Part shown: in pieces, positions 34,526-45,979 of the stretch | Layout: the number at the start of each line of letters is the position of its first letter | Position numbering within the stretch: the stretch's first letter is position 1 | Source: Macrotis lagotis | Taxonomy: Eukaryota; Chordata; Mammalia; Peramelemorphia; Peramelidae | NCBI RefSeq assembly: GCF_037893015.1 | Contig: NC_133666.1 | Span: forward strand, 466,699,642-466,763,641 | Length of the DNA stretch: 64,000 nucleotides | Direction: 5' to 3' | Position numbers and translations under genes: made by a program | Notes under the pieces: model-generated | The model's input: only the letters and a program-made list of their open reading frames with translations | What the model was told of the DNA's origin: nothing | Database searches by the model: none

Positions 34526-34689
34526 AGTTTAAAGTTCAATTATTTTATTATTATACTGTTATGAAAATGTTTGTTTTATTCATAAATTAAAAATAAAATA
34601 AATTTAAAAGAAAGAAGCATTAGAGAAAAGAAGACTCAATTGGTTCCAAAATAGGAAGAAAATAGCTCAAGAACTTCCTACCCAGCCTT

Positions 34690-35096
34690 ACCTACTGACA
34701 TTCTCCTTCACAGACCCTATGTTCCCATCAATTAAGACTCTTCCTGGTTCCTCAAACATATCTCCAGGCTTTTTATTCACACTGCCATCTCCATCTAAGT
34801 TATCGTTCTCTCTCCAGCCCTATGTATGTAATTCCACCCATCTTTCAATGTCCAGTTCAACTGCTACTTTTTCCATAAAGCCATCTTTGATCTTATTCTC
34901 TCCCAAAGCCTTAAGAAAAACACAATTTCCTCCTCCCTCAAAGAGGAATTCAGTTTGTAATTCAGTTCAACTCAAAGTTCAGTCATTGGTTCATATTTTA
35001 ACTTGCCAAAGCTCAGATGTGTTGTCAGATTCTTACTTGTTCCCATCATGGCATTAGATGATGCCTATAATATAATAGTTATTGAATGAATGAACA
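34690..35096 (+). mobile_element. L2 LINE 3' fragment
   Basis: TTCAATGTCCAGTTCAACTG, CTTTTTCCATAAAGCCATCT and a terminal TTATTGAATGAATGAAC are L2 3' landmarks in plus orientation. Confidence 0.6.
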
Positions 35097-36540
35097 TTTA
35101 CTGTGGAATTCACATGGAATAATTCTGGAGTATTTTAAAGAAGAGTTCATAGCCATTTAGCTATGATGCCCATGGCCATTTAACATTTTAGGTCCTTTTT
35201 TATTTAAACATGGTGCTGTAGTCTGACATTCCAAAACATAGAATGGAGTTTTAGGGTTACCATTTAACAGAATAGGAAATCAGAGCACAGTTAATTTGCC
35301 CATGTCTTTCTGGGGGTCAAGAGTAGAAGGGGGAAAGAAATGATGGAATTCTAGGCTTTCTCCTTTTTGCTCTCTCCATTGAACTTTGGAGTCTCCCTAG
35401 TGACCCACATAGCAAGTCATTTATCTAAAGATTAATTATATATCACACTGCCTCTCCTTAAAGCTGAGCACTTCTGAGAAATGTCATTTTAGCCTTTCAT
35501 TATGAGAACAGAAAAAGTTCTCAATTCTATTAAAAGTGATAAAACACTAGCAATCAAAATACCATTAAATATAATGTGATGGTGATTGGTATTTCTGTAA
35601 TGATATTTCTGCCATCTATGATAGAAAAACAGGTTCTTCCTTATACTCTGTTGGATGGTAAAAATGTTCAACCCATTTTAAATGAAAAGTATCTTCACAT
35701 TATACATATGTGGAAAACAGCTATTTTTTTCAATTTGAATTCCTAATGAATCATATGTGCATATGTGTGTAAGTTCTGCAAGTGAATGTGTGTGTATTTA
35801 CAGATACACACACATACATATTTTTTTTGTTTGGGATTTCCTACAAGGTCTAAATGATTAGTTTAGTTTAGTTTTGTTTGATTGCTACCTTTTGATAGTT
35901 GTCAGAGTTAGTTATAAATATTCTTTCCTCCACATTGGTCCTTCCCTTTAACAAAAATATTTTCCAAGCATGTATTAAGCACTCATTATGTATTAAGGAC
36001 TGGAGATATAAATATAAAAATAAGATATCCCTTACCTGCAAGGTTACCTCGTGGGGATAGAGAGTGAAAGAGAATATGTTGATGTTTAAATAAGGTAAAA
36101 GATTGATTGATAGATCATAGATGATAGGAAATATATACACAGTGTAAGATACAAGATACATACACATATATGTATGTGTGTAAATGTGTATATATGTGTG
36201 GATTAATATATGCATATACACACATATGTACACATGCATAGTGTTTTGAAGGTAGGACAAGTAGTAACCAAGAGAATAAGAAAAGACTCCTCCTACCCCT
36301 CCCCCCTCTGCACCTGTCTCAAATTGATACAGGATATGCATCATTTCATTGTAGGTCCCATTTTTCTATAAAGAGAAGGGAGATATATTTTCATTATCTG
36401 TTCTCTGGGATAAAAAAATCTAAAAATGAATTAATTTTAATTTCAAATTAATTTATTCATTTTTTAAAAAATTAAGTTACTTTTAAAGAAACTCCCTTTT
36501 CTTCAAAAAATGTGAGACAGGTAAGGCATAACAAAAAACT

Positions 36541-36587
36541 CTGTGTGTGTGTGTGTGTGTCTGTGTTTGTGTCTGTGTGTCTGTGTA
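36541..36587. repeat. (TG)n microsatellite
   Basis: About 47 bp of TG with CTG and TTTG interruptions. Confidence 0.85.
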
Positions 36588-37029
36588 ATCTACTAAAAAA
36601 CTGGGTTACAGAAAAATTATCTTTAAATCTAGAGCAAAGATTCTTAATCTGAGGCCTTTGAACTTTTTTATTTGAAAACTTTGCTTCAATATAATTGGTT
36701 TCCTTTACAATCTTATGTATTTTATTTTATTTTATGCATTTGAAAACATTATTTTAAAAAGGGATCCCTAGGTTTCACCAGGATGCCAAAAGAGAGTGGT
36801 GAGGCACAGTCTATGAAACAAAAGAAATTAAAAATTCCTGCTCCAGAGTAGTTTTATATCCTGATTAGATTTATAATTTAATTGTATGATGTATTGTAGA
36901 GGCAACTGACACAGTTATTAAGAGAGTATGACTTTCCAACAACTCCAATTTGAGTATCTATTATCTTAGATTCCATTTTCCAAACTAGTCTTTGTTCTTC
37001 AGTTTCAGTTTCATGATCCCTTGTGGCAT

Positions 37030-37200
37030 CGGAACAGATCCTGAATTGCTTTCCCATTTCCTTTTTGCAGTTGAGGAACTGAGGCAACTGGGTTAAATGA
37101 CTTGCCCAGGGTCAACAGCTAGTGAATGTCTAAGATCAGATTGAAATGCAGGAAGATAAGTCCTCCTGACTCCTGGCTCAGCCCTCTATTGTTTCACCAT
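37030..37200 (-). mobile_element. MAR1/CORE-SINE fragment
   Basis: TTGCTTTCCCATTTCCTTTT, GAGGAACTGAGGCAACTGGG, TTGCCCAGGGTCAACAGCTA and a terminal ATTGTTTCACCAT, reversed. Confidence 0.6.
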
Positions 37201-37419
37201 TAAACTAGTACATCCATATAATAGTTCAAGGTTTTCATGATAAGTCTAGGAGATTTAAATGTTTCCATTGGCCCTTCTGTTTGAAAGCATGGAATCTTAA
37301 CTGATTTTGTGATGTGAACTTTTTTGATAGTTGATTAAGCCTTTGGACCCTTTTTCAGAATAATGGGTTTAATGTGTAAAATAAAATACATAGGATTAAA
37401 AGAAAACCACAGTACTGAA

Positions 37420-37423
<4 letters not shown>

Positions 37424-37468
<45 letters not shown>

Positions 37469-37471
37469 ACA
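37424..37471. repeat. (CA)n microsatellite 120 bp upstream of exon 3
   Basis: About 48 bp of CA/TA repeat. CA repeats close to acceptors can bind hnRNP L and affect splicing; whether this one does is unknown. Confidence 0.9.
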
Positions 37472-37556
37472 GAAGTTCATGAGCTTCAGGTTGGTAAAAA
37501 TAAATTCTTGTTCATTCTCTTAAGAGCTTTTTGGGTGATCATATCTAGCTTCATAA

Positions 37557-37820
<264 letters not shown>

Positions 37821-38134
37821 TAGACATTTGAAAATATTTTATATAATCAACTTTTGTTCTATAATTACATGTCCAATCATTAATAAAACATAAGAATTAA
37901 TTGTTTTTGTGTTTTATATGAGCTGTGATTTCATTTGTGGAGGAGTTCCTGGTGAATGAACTTCCATTCCTAAGGCAAATCAGCACTATCTGCACAGTTG
38001 AATAGTTTTAGAGAATTGCCTAGGGGATACTAAGAGATTAAATGACTTTCCCAGATCACTTTTACTTTGTGTGTTGTTTTGGAGAAACCTGAACCCAGGT
38101 CTGGACTCCAAGGCTAGCTCTCATAAAATTTAGG

Positions 38135-38325
38135 ATGAGAAGGGATCTTAAAAAAACCATTAAGACCAGTTTCCTCATTTTACAGATGAGGATACTGAGA
38201 CACAGAGAAGTTAAGAGATCATTCCGGGATATCCTGAGTAATGTTTCTGTGGTAGTATTTGAATCCAGGTCCTTCTAACTCCAAATCTAGCTCATTATCC
38301 ATTGTGCCATACTTCCTCACATAAA
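38135..38325 (-). mobile_element. MIR-related SINE variant
   Basis: GGATGAGAAGGGATCTTAAA, TTACAGATGAGGATACTGAG and CCATTGTGCCATACTTCC; same family as the copy at 17440. Confidence 0.5.
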
Positions 38326-38689
38326 AATCAGTAATCAATTGTATTGTGAAACCTTCCACTTCAGATACTTATCAGAGACTTGGGAAACAGGATGGTGATC
38401 CATTTTTAAGGGTCTAGTGAATACCTGGGTTTTCATTCTCTGTATTTCCATTATAAAGCAAACTCTTTGAAGACAGAGACTGTTTTTTCTTTTTCTTTTT
38501 TTTTTTTTTGCTTGGAACATACTTATTGTTTGAATATCATGTAAATATAAATATTTTTCATCTTGTGGACAAAAGGTATTCCAAAAGACTTATGTATTAA
38601 GTCAGTTGCTGTTGAAGTCTTATTTTCCCTTTGACTTCTATAATTACTTTGGAGAATCAGGGTTTTGTTATTGTGTTTTGTTTTGCTAC

Positions 38690-38935
38690 TGTTGTCATTA
38701 CTGTTGTTGTTGAGACATGTCCAACAAACACATTTGGGGTTTTCTTTGTGAAGATACTGAAAAGGTTTGCCATTTCTGTCTCCAGCTCATTTTATAGATG
38801 AGGAAACTGAGGCAGGAAAGGTTAAATGATTTGTCCAGGGACACAAAGCTAGTAATTGTCTGAGACAGAATTGAATTTAGGATCTCCTAACTCCAGACCT
38901 GGTGCTCTCTCCATTGAGCCACCCAACACCCCTCA
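38690..38935 (-). mobile_element. MAR1-type CORE-SINE
   Basis: GTTGTTGTTGAGACATGTCC, TTTGCCATTTCTGTCTCCAG, GATGAGGAAACTGAGGCAGG and GAGCCACCCAACACCCC in reversed MAR1 order; near full length. Confidence 0.75.
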
Positions 38936-39539
38936 TTATTAATTTGACCCATAAACCAGGTCTGATCCCTTGCCCGCACACCCCAAGAAATTCAAGTTGG
39001 CAACTATTGGTGAAGTAAATTCAATTCGGCAAGCATTTCTTAAGCATGATGTATCAGGTATTTGATAGTAGTTGACAGATTGTCTATCTTGACATTTGTC
39101 CTTATGAGCTGTGTGACTGTGGATAAATAATCTATTCTTTCTCAGCCTTATTTTTTTCATCTGTCAATATGGGATGATAGCACATATCTCAAAAGGTTAT
39201 AGTAAAAAGAAAATAAGATAATATGTGTAAACCACTCTGCAAACCTTAAAAATATGGAGAGGCTGATTTTGTTGCTGTTGTTGTTAGATACTAAGGAACT
39301 GTTATATGCCAGACACTAAGTTAAGAGTTGAAGATACATAGAAAGTCAAAAGACAGTCCCTGCCCTTGAAGAGTCCACCATCTAATCCACAAGATATATA
39401 GAAAATAGTCATCAGAAAGAAGGAATTAGAATTAAGAGGGATTGAGAAAATCTTCCTATGGAAGGTAGAGTTCTGAGGGTCCAACCATTTCTAGAAAAAA
39501 ATTCTCTTGATAATACACTGACAAGTGATTACACTAAGG

Positions 39540-39800
39540 AAAATCCTTTCTACTTTAGGCTTCATTGTTATGAAGATTTTTCTGATGCCAAATCTAAATT
39601 TGTGTCTTTGCTGTCTTAGGTCAAACAAAAAATCCTAATCTTTCTTCTATGTGGCTGTACTTTTAATAAAGATAACTTGCCTTATCTTCCCCGAATTATT
39701 TCTTCTTTAGGCTAAATATGCCCAGTTCATTCAATGATCCTTGTATGGTATGATTTTCCATTCTCTCACTCTTCTGGTTGCCCTAAATTTTCTTCAGTCA
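39540..39800. mobile_element. Ancient CR1/L3-like LINE fragment
   Basis: TTAGGCTAAATATGCCCAGT followed by TCATTCAATGATCCTTG and TTGCCCTAAATTTTCTTC follow the order of a CR1/L3-type element with a CCCAGTTCCTTCA motif. It likely belongs with the block at 41040. Assignment is from memory. Confidence 0.35.
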
Positions 39801-40059
39801 GAACTTTATGGGGAAGTGTTGGAAGAGAACATGCTTCCTTCTTTATTCTCTTTTATGCCTACTGGACCTATTCTCACCTTGGTTTTTTGGCTGATTGCTT
39901 GCTCTACCACCATCCCACCCCCAGAGTTCCAGTCCATTCATGTCACTTCTTCTATCCTATTGATTTTGGGCAGATTCTCTCCTCTCATTCCAAGGACTCC
40001 TTGGTCTGTTGACCTGTGCCTTTTCATATGGTTTGATCAGTTGGATGGGGCAAAGAAGA

Positions 40060-40245
40060 TTTGTATCATAGATCTAGAAGTGGATGAGATCTTAGAGGTC
40101 ATCTAATCCAATTCTTTCATTTTACAGGAGGGTCAGGATTACTTACACAGGTAGTATTTTATGGAGACCGAATCTGAATGAAGATGCTCTCATTCAACAT
40201 GCAATACTTTCTACTCTACCATGTTAAAGTCTCCTGCACTAGCTC
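40060..40245 (-). mobile_element. MIR-related SINE variant
   Basis: ATCATAGATCTAGAAGTGGA, GAGGTCATCTAATCCAATTC and TTTACAGGAGGGTCAGGA; the same dispersed family as 17440, 38135 and 62695. Confidence 0.5.
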
Positions 40246-40319
40246 TCTTCCCCCCACTTTTTGTAGCTTGATTCACTCCCATAATAAAGTCATCTTTTGC
40301 CTTCCACAGCCCTCCATTT

Positions 40320-40500
40320 CCACTGTGGACAGATGTCTGAGTTAGAGTCAGATGTCCCAGGACCAGATTCTGGTTCTCCTATTTGCTCAATATTACACTA
40401 CTATTAAAATGCATCTCTCCTCTGGGTCTCTGTTTCTTCATCTGGAAAATGATAAGATTGAATACAGGTCTTTTTCAACTCTAAGAGATTCTAGACCTCT
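40320..40500 (+). mobile_element. MIR-type SINE
   Basis: GAGTTAGAGTCAGATGTCCC, GATTCTGGTTCTCCTATTTG and GTTTCTTCATCTGGAAAATG occur in MIR order. Confidence 0.5.
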
Positions 40501-41039
40501 TCCTTTCCCATTTCTTCTCTCTCCTTGTGCTCATTGAAACCTATCTGTCTGAGCACATAACATCTCTTGGCAGCCATCCTCTCCAAGGCTGTTTAATCTT
40601 TCTTTGATATGTCCTGATCCACAGTTCCAGGAGGAAGACCACACCCACTAACTCCTATTCTCACTTTCAGACCTTTTTCTACCACTTTCACCTAGCAAGG
40701 ACATCTCCTTTTCTGAAGTTCATCCTTATTATCTGGATCTTTATTATTGTTAGCTCTGAATTTCAAGTCATTCTCCTCCCAAATAATTTTAATACTTTCC
40801 TTATAGTCATCTTCTCCACTCCAATTGCTATCAGTTTTGAAAATGATGAACTCCCAGATTTCAGCATACTCAATTTATTTTTTAGTTTTTTCTCCAGTTT
40901 ACCATAATAGTTCACAGGAGCAGTCAAATCTCAGATATTTCCTTAGGTATTGCCTTAGGTATTATTTTGGGGGTATCTGTGAAAATCTAATTATGACTCT
41001 AATGTCTTTCCTAAAATATGAAAAAATATAACATATGAA

Positions 41040-41320
41040 AACTTTTCAGAGCAGAGAATATTTTGTTATCCCTGGAAACTATGCCTCTCTTAATGCAATC
41101 TAATATCTAATTATCACATTAGCTTTTTGGGTCATCATCTCAGGTAGAGTTGGTGATATACAAAATCTCCTTGAGCAAAGATGTATCTAGTCATACCTAC
41201 ATTATTTTATATTTATAAAGTTGATGTTTGAAACCAAGCATAAGATTGTATATTTATTTCCACCAAATTGATGATTTATTTAATTCAGCCCAGTGGTATG
41301 ACCTTTAAAGATCTTTCTCC
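41040..41320. mobile_element. Ancient CR1/L3-like LINE fragment
   Basis: GCAGAGAATATTTTGTTATC, ACTATGCCTCTCTTAATGCA and CACATTAGCTTTTTGGGTCA follow the order of the same CR1/L3-type repeat as 39540-39800. Orientation not assigned. Confidence 0.35.
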
Positions 41321-41899
41321 CTTTTAAGTTTTCTTACAGTTTCTCAGCCTCCATGGACTCTTCTATCTGACCCACCTTTCTCAGATGTGCCACCCCTCCC
41401 CCACCTTCCCTCTGAAATTCCCTTCAATTCTCTCTCTGTGTGTTTTTCTCTCTCTGTTTCTCTCCAGATATGTGTATGTATGTATATATTTGTATACATA
41501 TGGAAATAGATTTAGCTATATGCATATGTACTTTGCCAATGTATCTACTAAAATCAATCATAAACAGTCACTGGAGAATAGAAGTGAACTCTATGGTTGT
41601 TATCACAGAAATATTTAAAATAGTAACTAATACCAGAACCTTCAGAAAGCAGCACAATTGCTTGGACAGTTACATGGGGGAGAGATGAGGACAATCTAGA
41701 TCCCTCCTTCTGGTTTGATGTTTCCTGGTACTTTTATCATTCTGATTGAATATTGTCAGCCTTCTGCCTCCCCCAGACATTTAAAAACCAGACTGAAAAG
41801 GAGTATTCAATGGTAATGAAATGTCTTTTATCCCCAGAGCTACAGTTAGTTTCAGAGAGCCAATTGTACTGCAGGTTTCTATTAATCTTGTAAGCTCAC

Positions 41900-42115
41900 T
41901 GGCAATGATAGATAGCATTTATATAATACATTAAGGACTGCATATTGCTTTACAAATACTATCTCATTTTATCCAAGAACAACCTTGGAAGGTATATGTC
42001 ATTACAATTCCAATTTAATATTGAGGAAACTGAGGCAGCTGAGTGTCTGAAGTAGACTTTGAACTCAAGTCTTTTGGACTTCAGGTCCAACCCTCTATTG
42101 ACAATACCACAAAGA
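41900..42115 (-). mobile_element. MIR3-like SINE
   Basis: TGCTTTACAAATACTATCTC, TTGAGGAAACTGAGGCAGCT and GAACTCAAGTCTTTTGGAC in reversed CORE-SINE order. Confidence 0.6.
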
Positions 42116-42654
42116 CTAGTATAGTTAGCAAGGTTGATTATATTTAAGTATTTCAAAAGATATTCTTTTTTTTTTGATGACTGGAAGAAGACCATTAATG
42201 GCACCTGAAATTTCCCAGGACTTGACATGGACTCTCCCTCTCTTCTCCACTAGAAGCACTGCTCACTTGAATGGAGAAATACTTATCAGGAAAGGACTAA
42301 CTGTTTCATTTTTTTTTGTTATTTGGGGAGAATTATGTCTTTTGGCAGAAAGAAGAGCAAAGACAAAAGGACAAAAACATCCTAAGTGTTTTCCCTTTTA
42401 CAGACCCCTTTATTTACTATATAACCCTTTTCAAATGCATGCACTCCTATTCAATAATGATATATGTGTGATATTTTAAAAAGGTGAAGAAATCTGATAC
42501 ATTGTAAGCACTGATTATTCATAGTGGTAGCTAATTGCCTTGTCCTTCAAACTCTGGCACCAGCACTTCCCCCATTTCTACTCTCAAAAGAACAGGGAAG
42601 AACTGAGAGAGGTAGAGGCAGAAAGCTAGCAGATAGATGCTCCCTATAATGGCC

Positions 42655-42850
42655 AGAATCCTAGTATCTGGAAAATTTGGATTCAGATTCTACTTCTGAC
42701 ACTAACTTTTTAACCTATGGCAAGTCAATTAACTAACCCTTCCAAGTCTCAGACTCCTCATCTATGAAATAGGGATCATAACATACCTTATCGGGCTGTT
42801 CTGAGACATGAATTAGAGGATGTTTGTGAGGTGCTTTGCAAGTTTTCAGG
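42655..42850 (+). mobile_element. MIR-type SINE
   Basis: TTTGGATTCAGATTCTACTT, CTATGGCAAGTCAATTAACT and CTCATCTATGAAATAGGGAT in MIR order, ending in AGGTGCTTTGCAAG. Confidence 0.6.
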
Positions 42851-43035
42851 TATACATTTCCATTATGATTATTAATGACATAGCTCTTACTAATCTTTGG
42901 ATACAATTATTGCCCTAAATCACTCTCAGTGCAATTCAATAACCAATACCTCCCTATAAACACCTATGACAGGGAGTTTAGGGAAACACTGGAAAGGCCC
43001 TCTAGGAATGTCAAACCTTCACTGCTTTCACCTGA

Positions 43036-43141
43036 CTTTCTTGTTCTTTCTTTTCTTTTCTTTTCTTTTCTTTTCTTTTCTTTTCTTTTCTTTTCTTTTC
43101 TTTTCTTTTCTTTTCTTTTCCTTTCCTTTCCTTTCCTTTCC

Positions 43142-43182
<41 letters not shown>

Positions 43183-43219
43183 TTCCTTCCTTCCTTCCTT
43201 CCTTCCTTCCTTCCTTCCT

Positions 43220-43286
<67 letters not shown>
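43036..43286. repeat. 250-bp polypyrimidine microsatellite (TTTTC)n(TTTC)n(TTCC)n(TTTC)n
   Basis: Uninterrupted C/T on the + strand: TTTTC units (about 43046-43120), TTTCC and TTTC units, TTCC units (about 43180-43220), then TTTC to 43286. It abuts the T-rich end of a reversed SINE at 43287, so it probably grew from the SINE poly(A) tail. All six frames read as artefactual Phe/Ser/Leu or Lys/Glu/Arg polymers. Confidence 0.95.
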
Positions 43287-43405
43287 GACAAGGCAATCAG
43301 GGTTTTAGGACTTGCCCAAGATCACACAGCTACTAAGGTCAAACTCAGGTCCTCCTGACTCCAGGGCTGGTATTCTATCCACTACAAAACTGAGCTACCC
43401 CATTC
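43287..43405 (-). mobile_element. Marsupial tRNA-type SINE (WSINE1-like), diverged
   Basis: GACAAGGCAATCAGGGTTTT, ACTTGCCCAAGATCACACAG, CTCCTGACTCCAGGGCTGG and TTCTATCCACTACAAAACTG in reversed order. Its tail is replaced by the expanded TTTC array. Confidence 0.65.
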
Positions 43406-44904
43406 TCCTTTCTTCTAAGAAAAACAGTTCTTTAATATCAGCACACATCCCCTAAGCTCTAGCAACTAGCAGTCCAGAGGTTCTAGCTCATGCTCATTTC
43501 ATTTCTTGACTGTGGGAAGCTTCAAAGTGGGAGGGAGTATGAGTCCTGAGACCTATTGGCTGCTAATAATGCTCACTAGACTAGACCTCAGATTCAGCTG
43601 CTCTCATGGTTCAGCTGCCCTGTCTTCTTTTATATTGTAATGGAAAAGACTCCACTCCCAGTCTCAGACAAAAGGAAAGTCAATTATTCCTGTGCCTTTA
43701 GCTAACGCTTAGCAAGTCCTTCCAGATCATAGTATTGCTTAGAGGCTAAAATATCTGTCACCATCTCGATTTCAGCCCTATTTGATCCACTTTTCTGGAA
43801 AGGACGAAGCACAGATAGCTTCAAATGAAAGCTTAATGATCTGCCGAACAAGATATCCCAAATGGCTCACATAGTGGTTTTTGCCCAAGACTTCTTTTCT
43901 TCCTTTTACCACTAAACTAGTTATGCGACCTAGGACTATGAGTTTGCCTTTGGAGATATTTAATCGATAAAATAGAATGGTAGTTCTTCACCTATTTGAT
44001 GGTGAGGAACCAGTTAACCAATCTACAGCTCCTTTCCAGTTTCATTCATTAATTCATCTATCCATGTATGCATTCCTTCCTTCAAATGAAAGATGGTCAG
44101 AAGAATCTCAGAGTTCTGTTTCTTTTGTGCATGAACCTACAGGGCTCTCAATGCTACATATAAAGAATAGTCTGCAAATGGAAAACATTTCTACTTGCCT
44201 TTTAGCAAAGCTTCTCTATGGTTTAACAGTGGTTGTAGTGAAGATTTGGCTTTGAAGTATCTCTAGGGAGAGAAGGACCAGTGTTAAAGAGATTATAACA
44301 GTTTGGTTTAGTGAATAAAAATTGGAGGAATTTTTAAATTGTTTAATTTTGCTTAAATTGTTCTCCAAAAGCATTATGTGGCAGTTAAAAATTTTAATTT
44401 TTTTTTATCATTAATAGTAAATTGGCAGAGGGATAAACTCAGTGATTTGCACCTGCATATGTGTCAATTTACATATATTTTGCTTAGATTTGGAGGGGGT
44501 GGTGTGAGAGAAACAGAATTGATTGAATTGGGGCTAAGCCAGCCAATAGAAAAAGTCAAACTGGGTAGTTCAGGATTCAAGCTGCTATGAAAAGGTAGGC
44601 CTGTAGAAAAAGACAAAAACACAGAGAGGATTAGGAACAGGATGGCAGCTGCAGAAAGATTTGGCATAAATGTTTTGAAATGGAAAAGCTAGAAATGAAT
44701 GAATTTGGGTTGCTAGGGAGAAAAGATTTGTTTTCAATACCACCACCCTAGAGAGTCCCTAATAATGTATTTTCATTGCTGTTGAAAAGCAGAGGTAGAG
44801 AGAGAAGCTATCACAATCTGTCTTTAAGCATCATGACAAAATCTTTTTTCCCTTCTCTTAGAAAAAAACTTGTCAATTTCAAAATAGAACCATTTTGGAA
44901 AGCT

Positions 44905-45125
44905 TTTGTAGCTTAATAACAATACTTAATATTTGTGTAACACTTTAGTTTTCCAAATAGTTTTGCTTTTATTGATCTTTTCAATGATTCTGTGAATTAG
45001 GTAGAGCAAACTTACATTAAAATACATGAGACCTAGAGATCTCAAGCAGTTTATCACTAGGTCACATAGAGAAAGCAAGGTCTTTTATCTCCTAGTTTAG
45101 AATTTCTTCTGCTACACCAAGTTAC
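44905..45125 (-). mobile_element. MIR3-like SINE, diverged
   Basis: TTAATAACAATACTTAATAT, TGATTCTGTGAATTAGGTAG and TCACTAGGTCACATAGAGAA in reversed order. Confidence 0.45.
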
Positions 45126-45979
45126 TATGTGGTCTTTTGAATATTTCCATTTCTCTGGGTCTATGCATTTAAAGAAATCACTTCCTGCAATCAAAGAAAT
45201 TTCTTATTGCTATTTAGCATGTTTGTTGATCTCTGTGTGTCTCTGTGTATAGTTGGGAGAGAGAGAAGACTGCTCCCTCACAAATGTGCATGAATTGATT
45301 GGAATGAGAACAAACTTGATTTGACAGAGAATTTGTCTCCTACTAGAAAGGAAGGCAGATAAAATGAAGGTTTGTGCCAGAGAGAATAGTAAAACAAAAT
45401 TGTCAGATTCACAGCTGCAAATCTCCCTAGTGCATAAGCTAGATTAAAATGGAATTGGGAAATGTTGCATTACAACAAAAATGATGTTAATTTGAGTTTT
45501 CTAAGTCAACATATGACCCTGGGAGATCCATTTGGATTTGAGTTTGACTACACTGTCATAGAGGATCTTGGGTCCTATAAACTTCATCAACAAAATGTGG
45601 ACAGAGAAAGCAGAGTCTAGACACCAGACTTGAATTCACTACCCTTTAAAGTTTCTGCTGAGGGGGCATCTTTGAGTGAGCAGCAAACCTCATTTCATAC
45701 TTTGCTGTGAAAATAGAAACTATTTGCTTTGAATTTCCTCTTCTTTCTTACTCTACAACTCAGAGTCTTTTCACATTTTTTCCCAATTTTCCTCCTCAGC
45801 TTCGGTCTCTGATGAAGAAGTGGCCCTTCTCAAGTTTCTATTTGGATCTTTGATATGACATATTAAGCCTCACTATAATCAAATTATGTCCCCTAACTTT
45901 GGTCTCTCCCATCCCCATGTCTCCTTTCTTATTGTCTATAAACATTTGTTCGTTTTCACCATTAAAAGTAGCTTCACTT

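Noticed and set aside
34719..35057. Plus-strand 112-codon Ser/Pro/Leu-rich frame
   Set aside because: Lies within an L2 3' fragment; typical chance frame of that repeat.
42929..43358. Overlapping Phe/Ser/Leu and Lys/Glu/Arg open frames up to 130 codons on both strands
   Set aside because: All are translations of the (TTTTC)n/(TTTC)n/(TTCC)n microsatellite.
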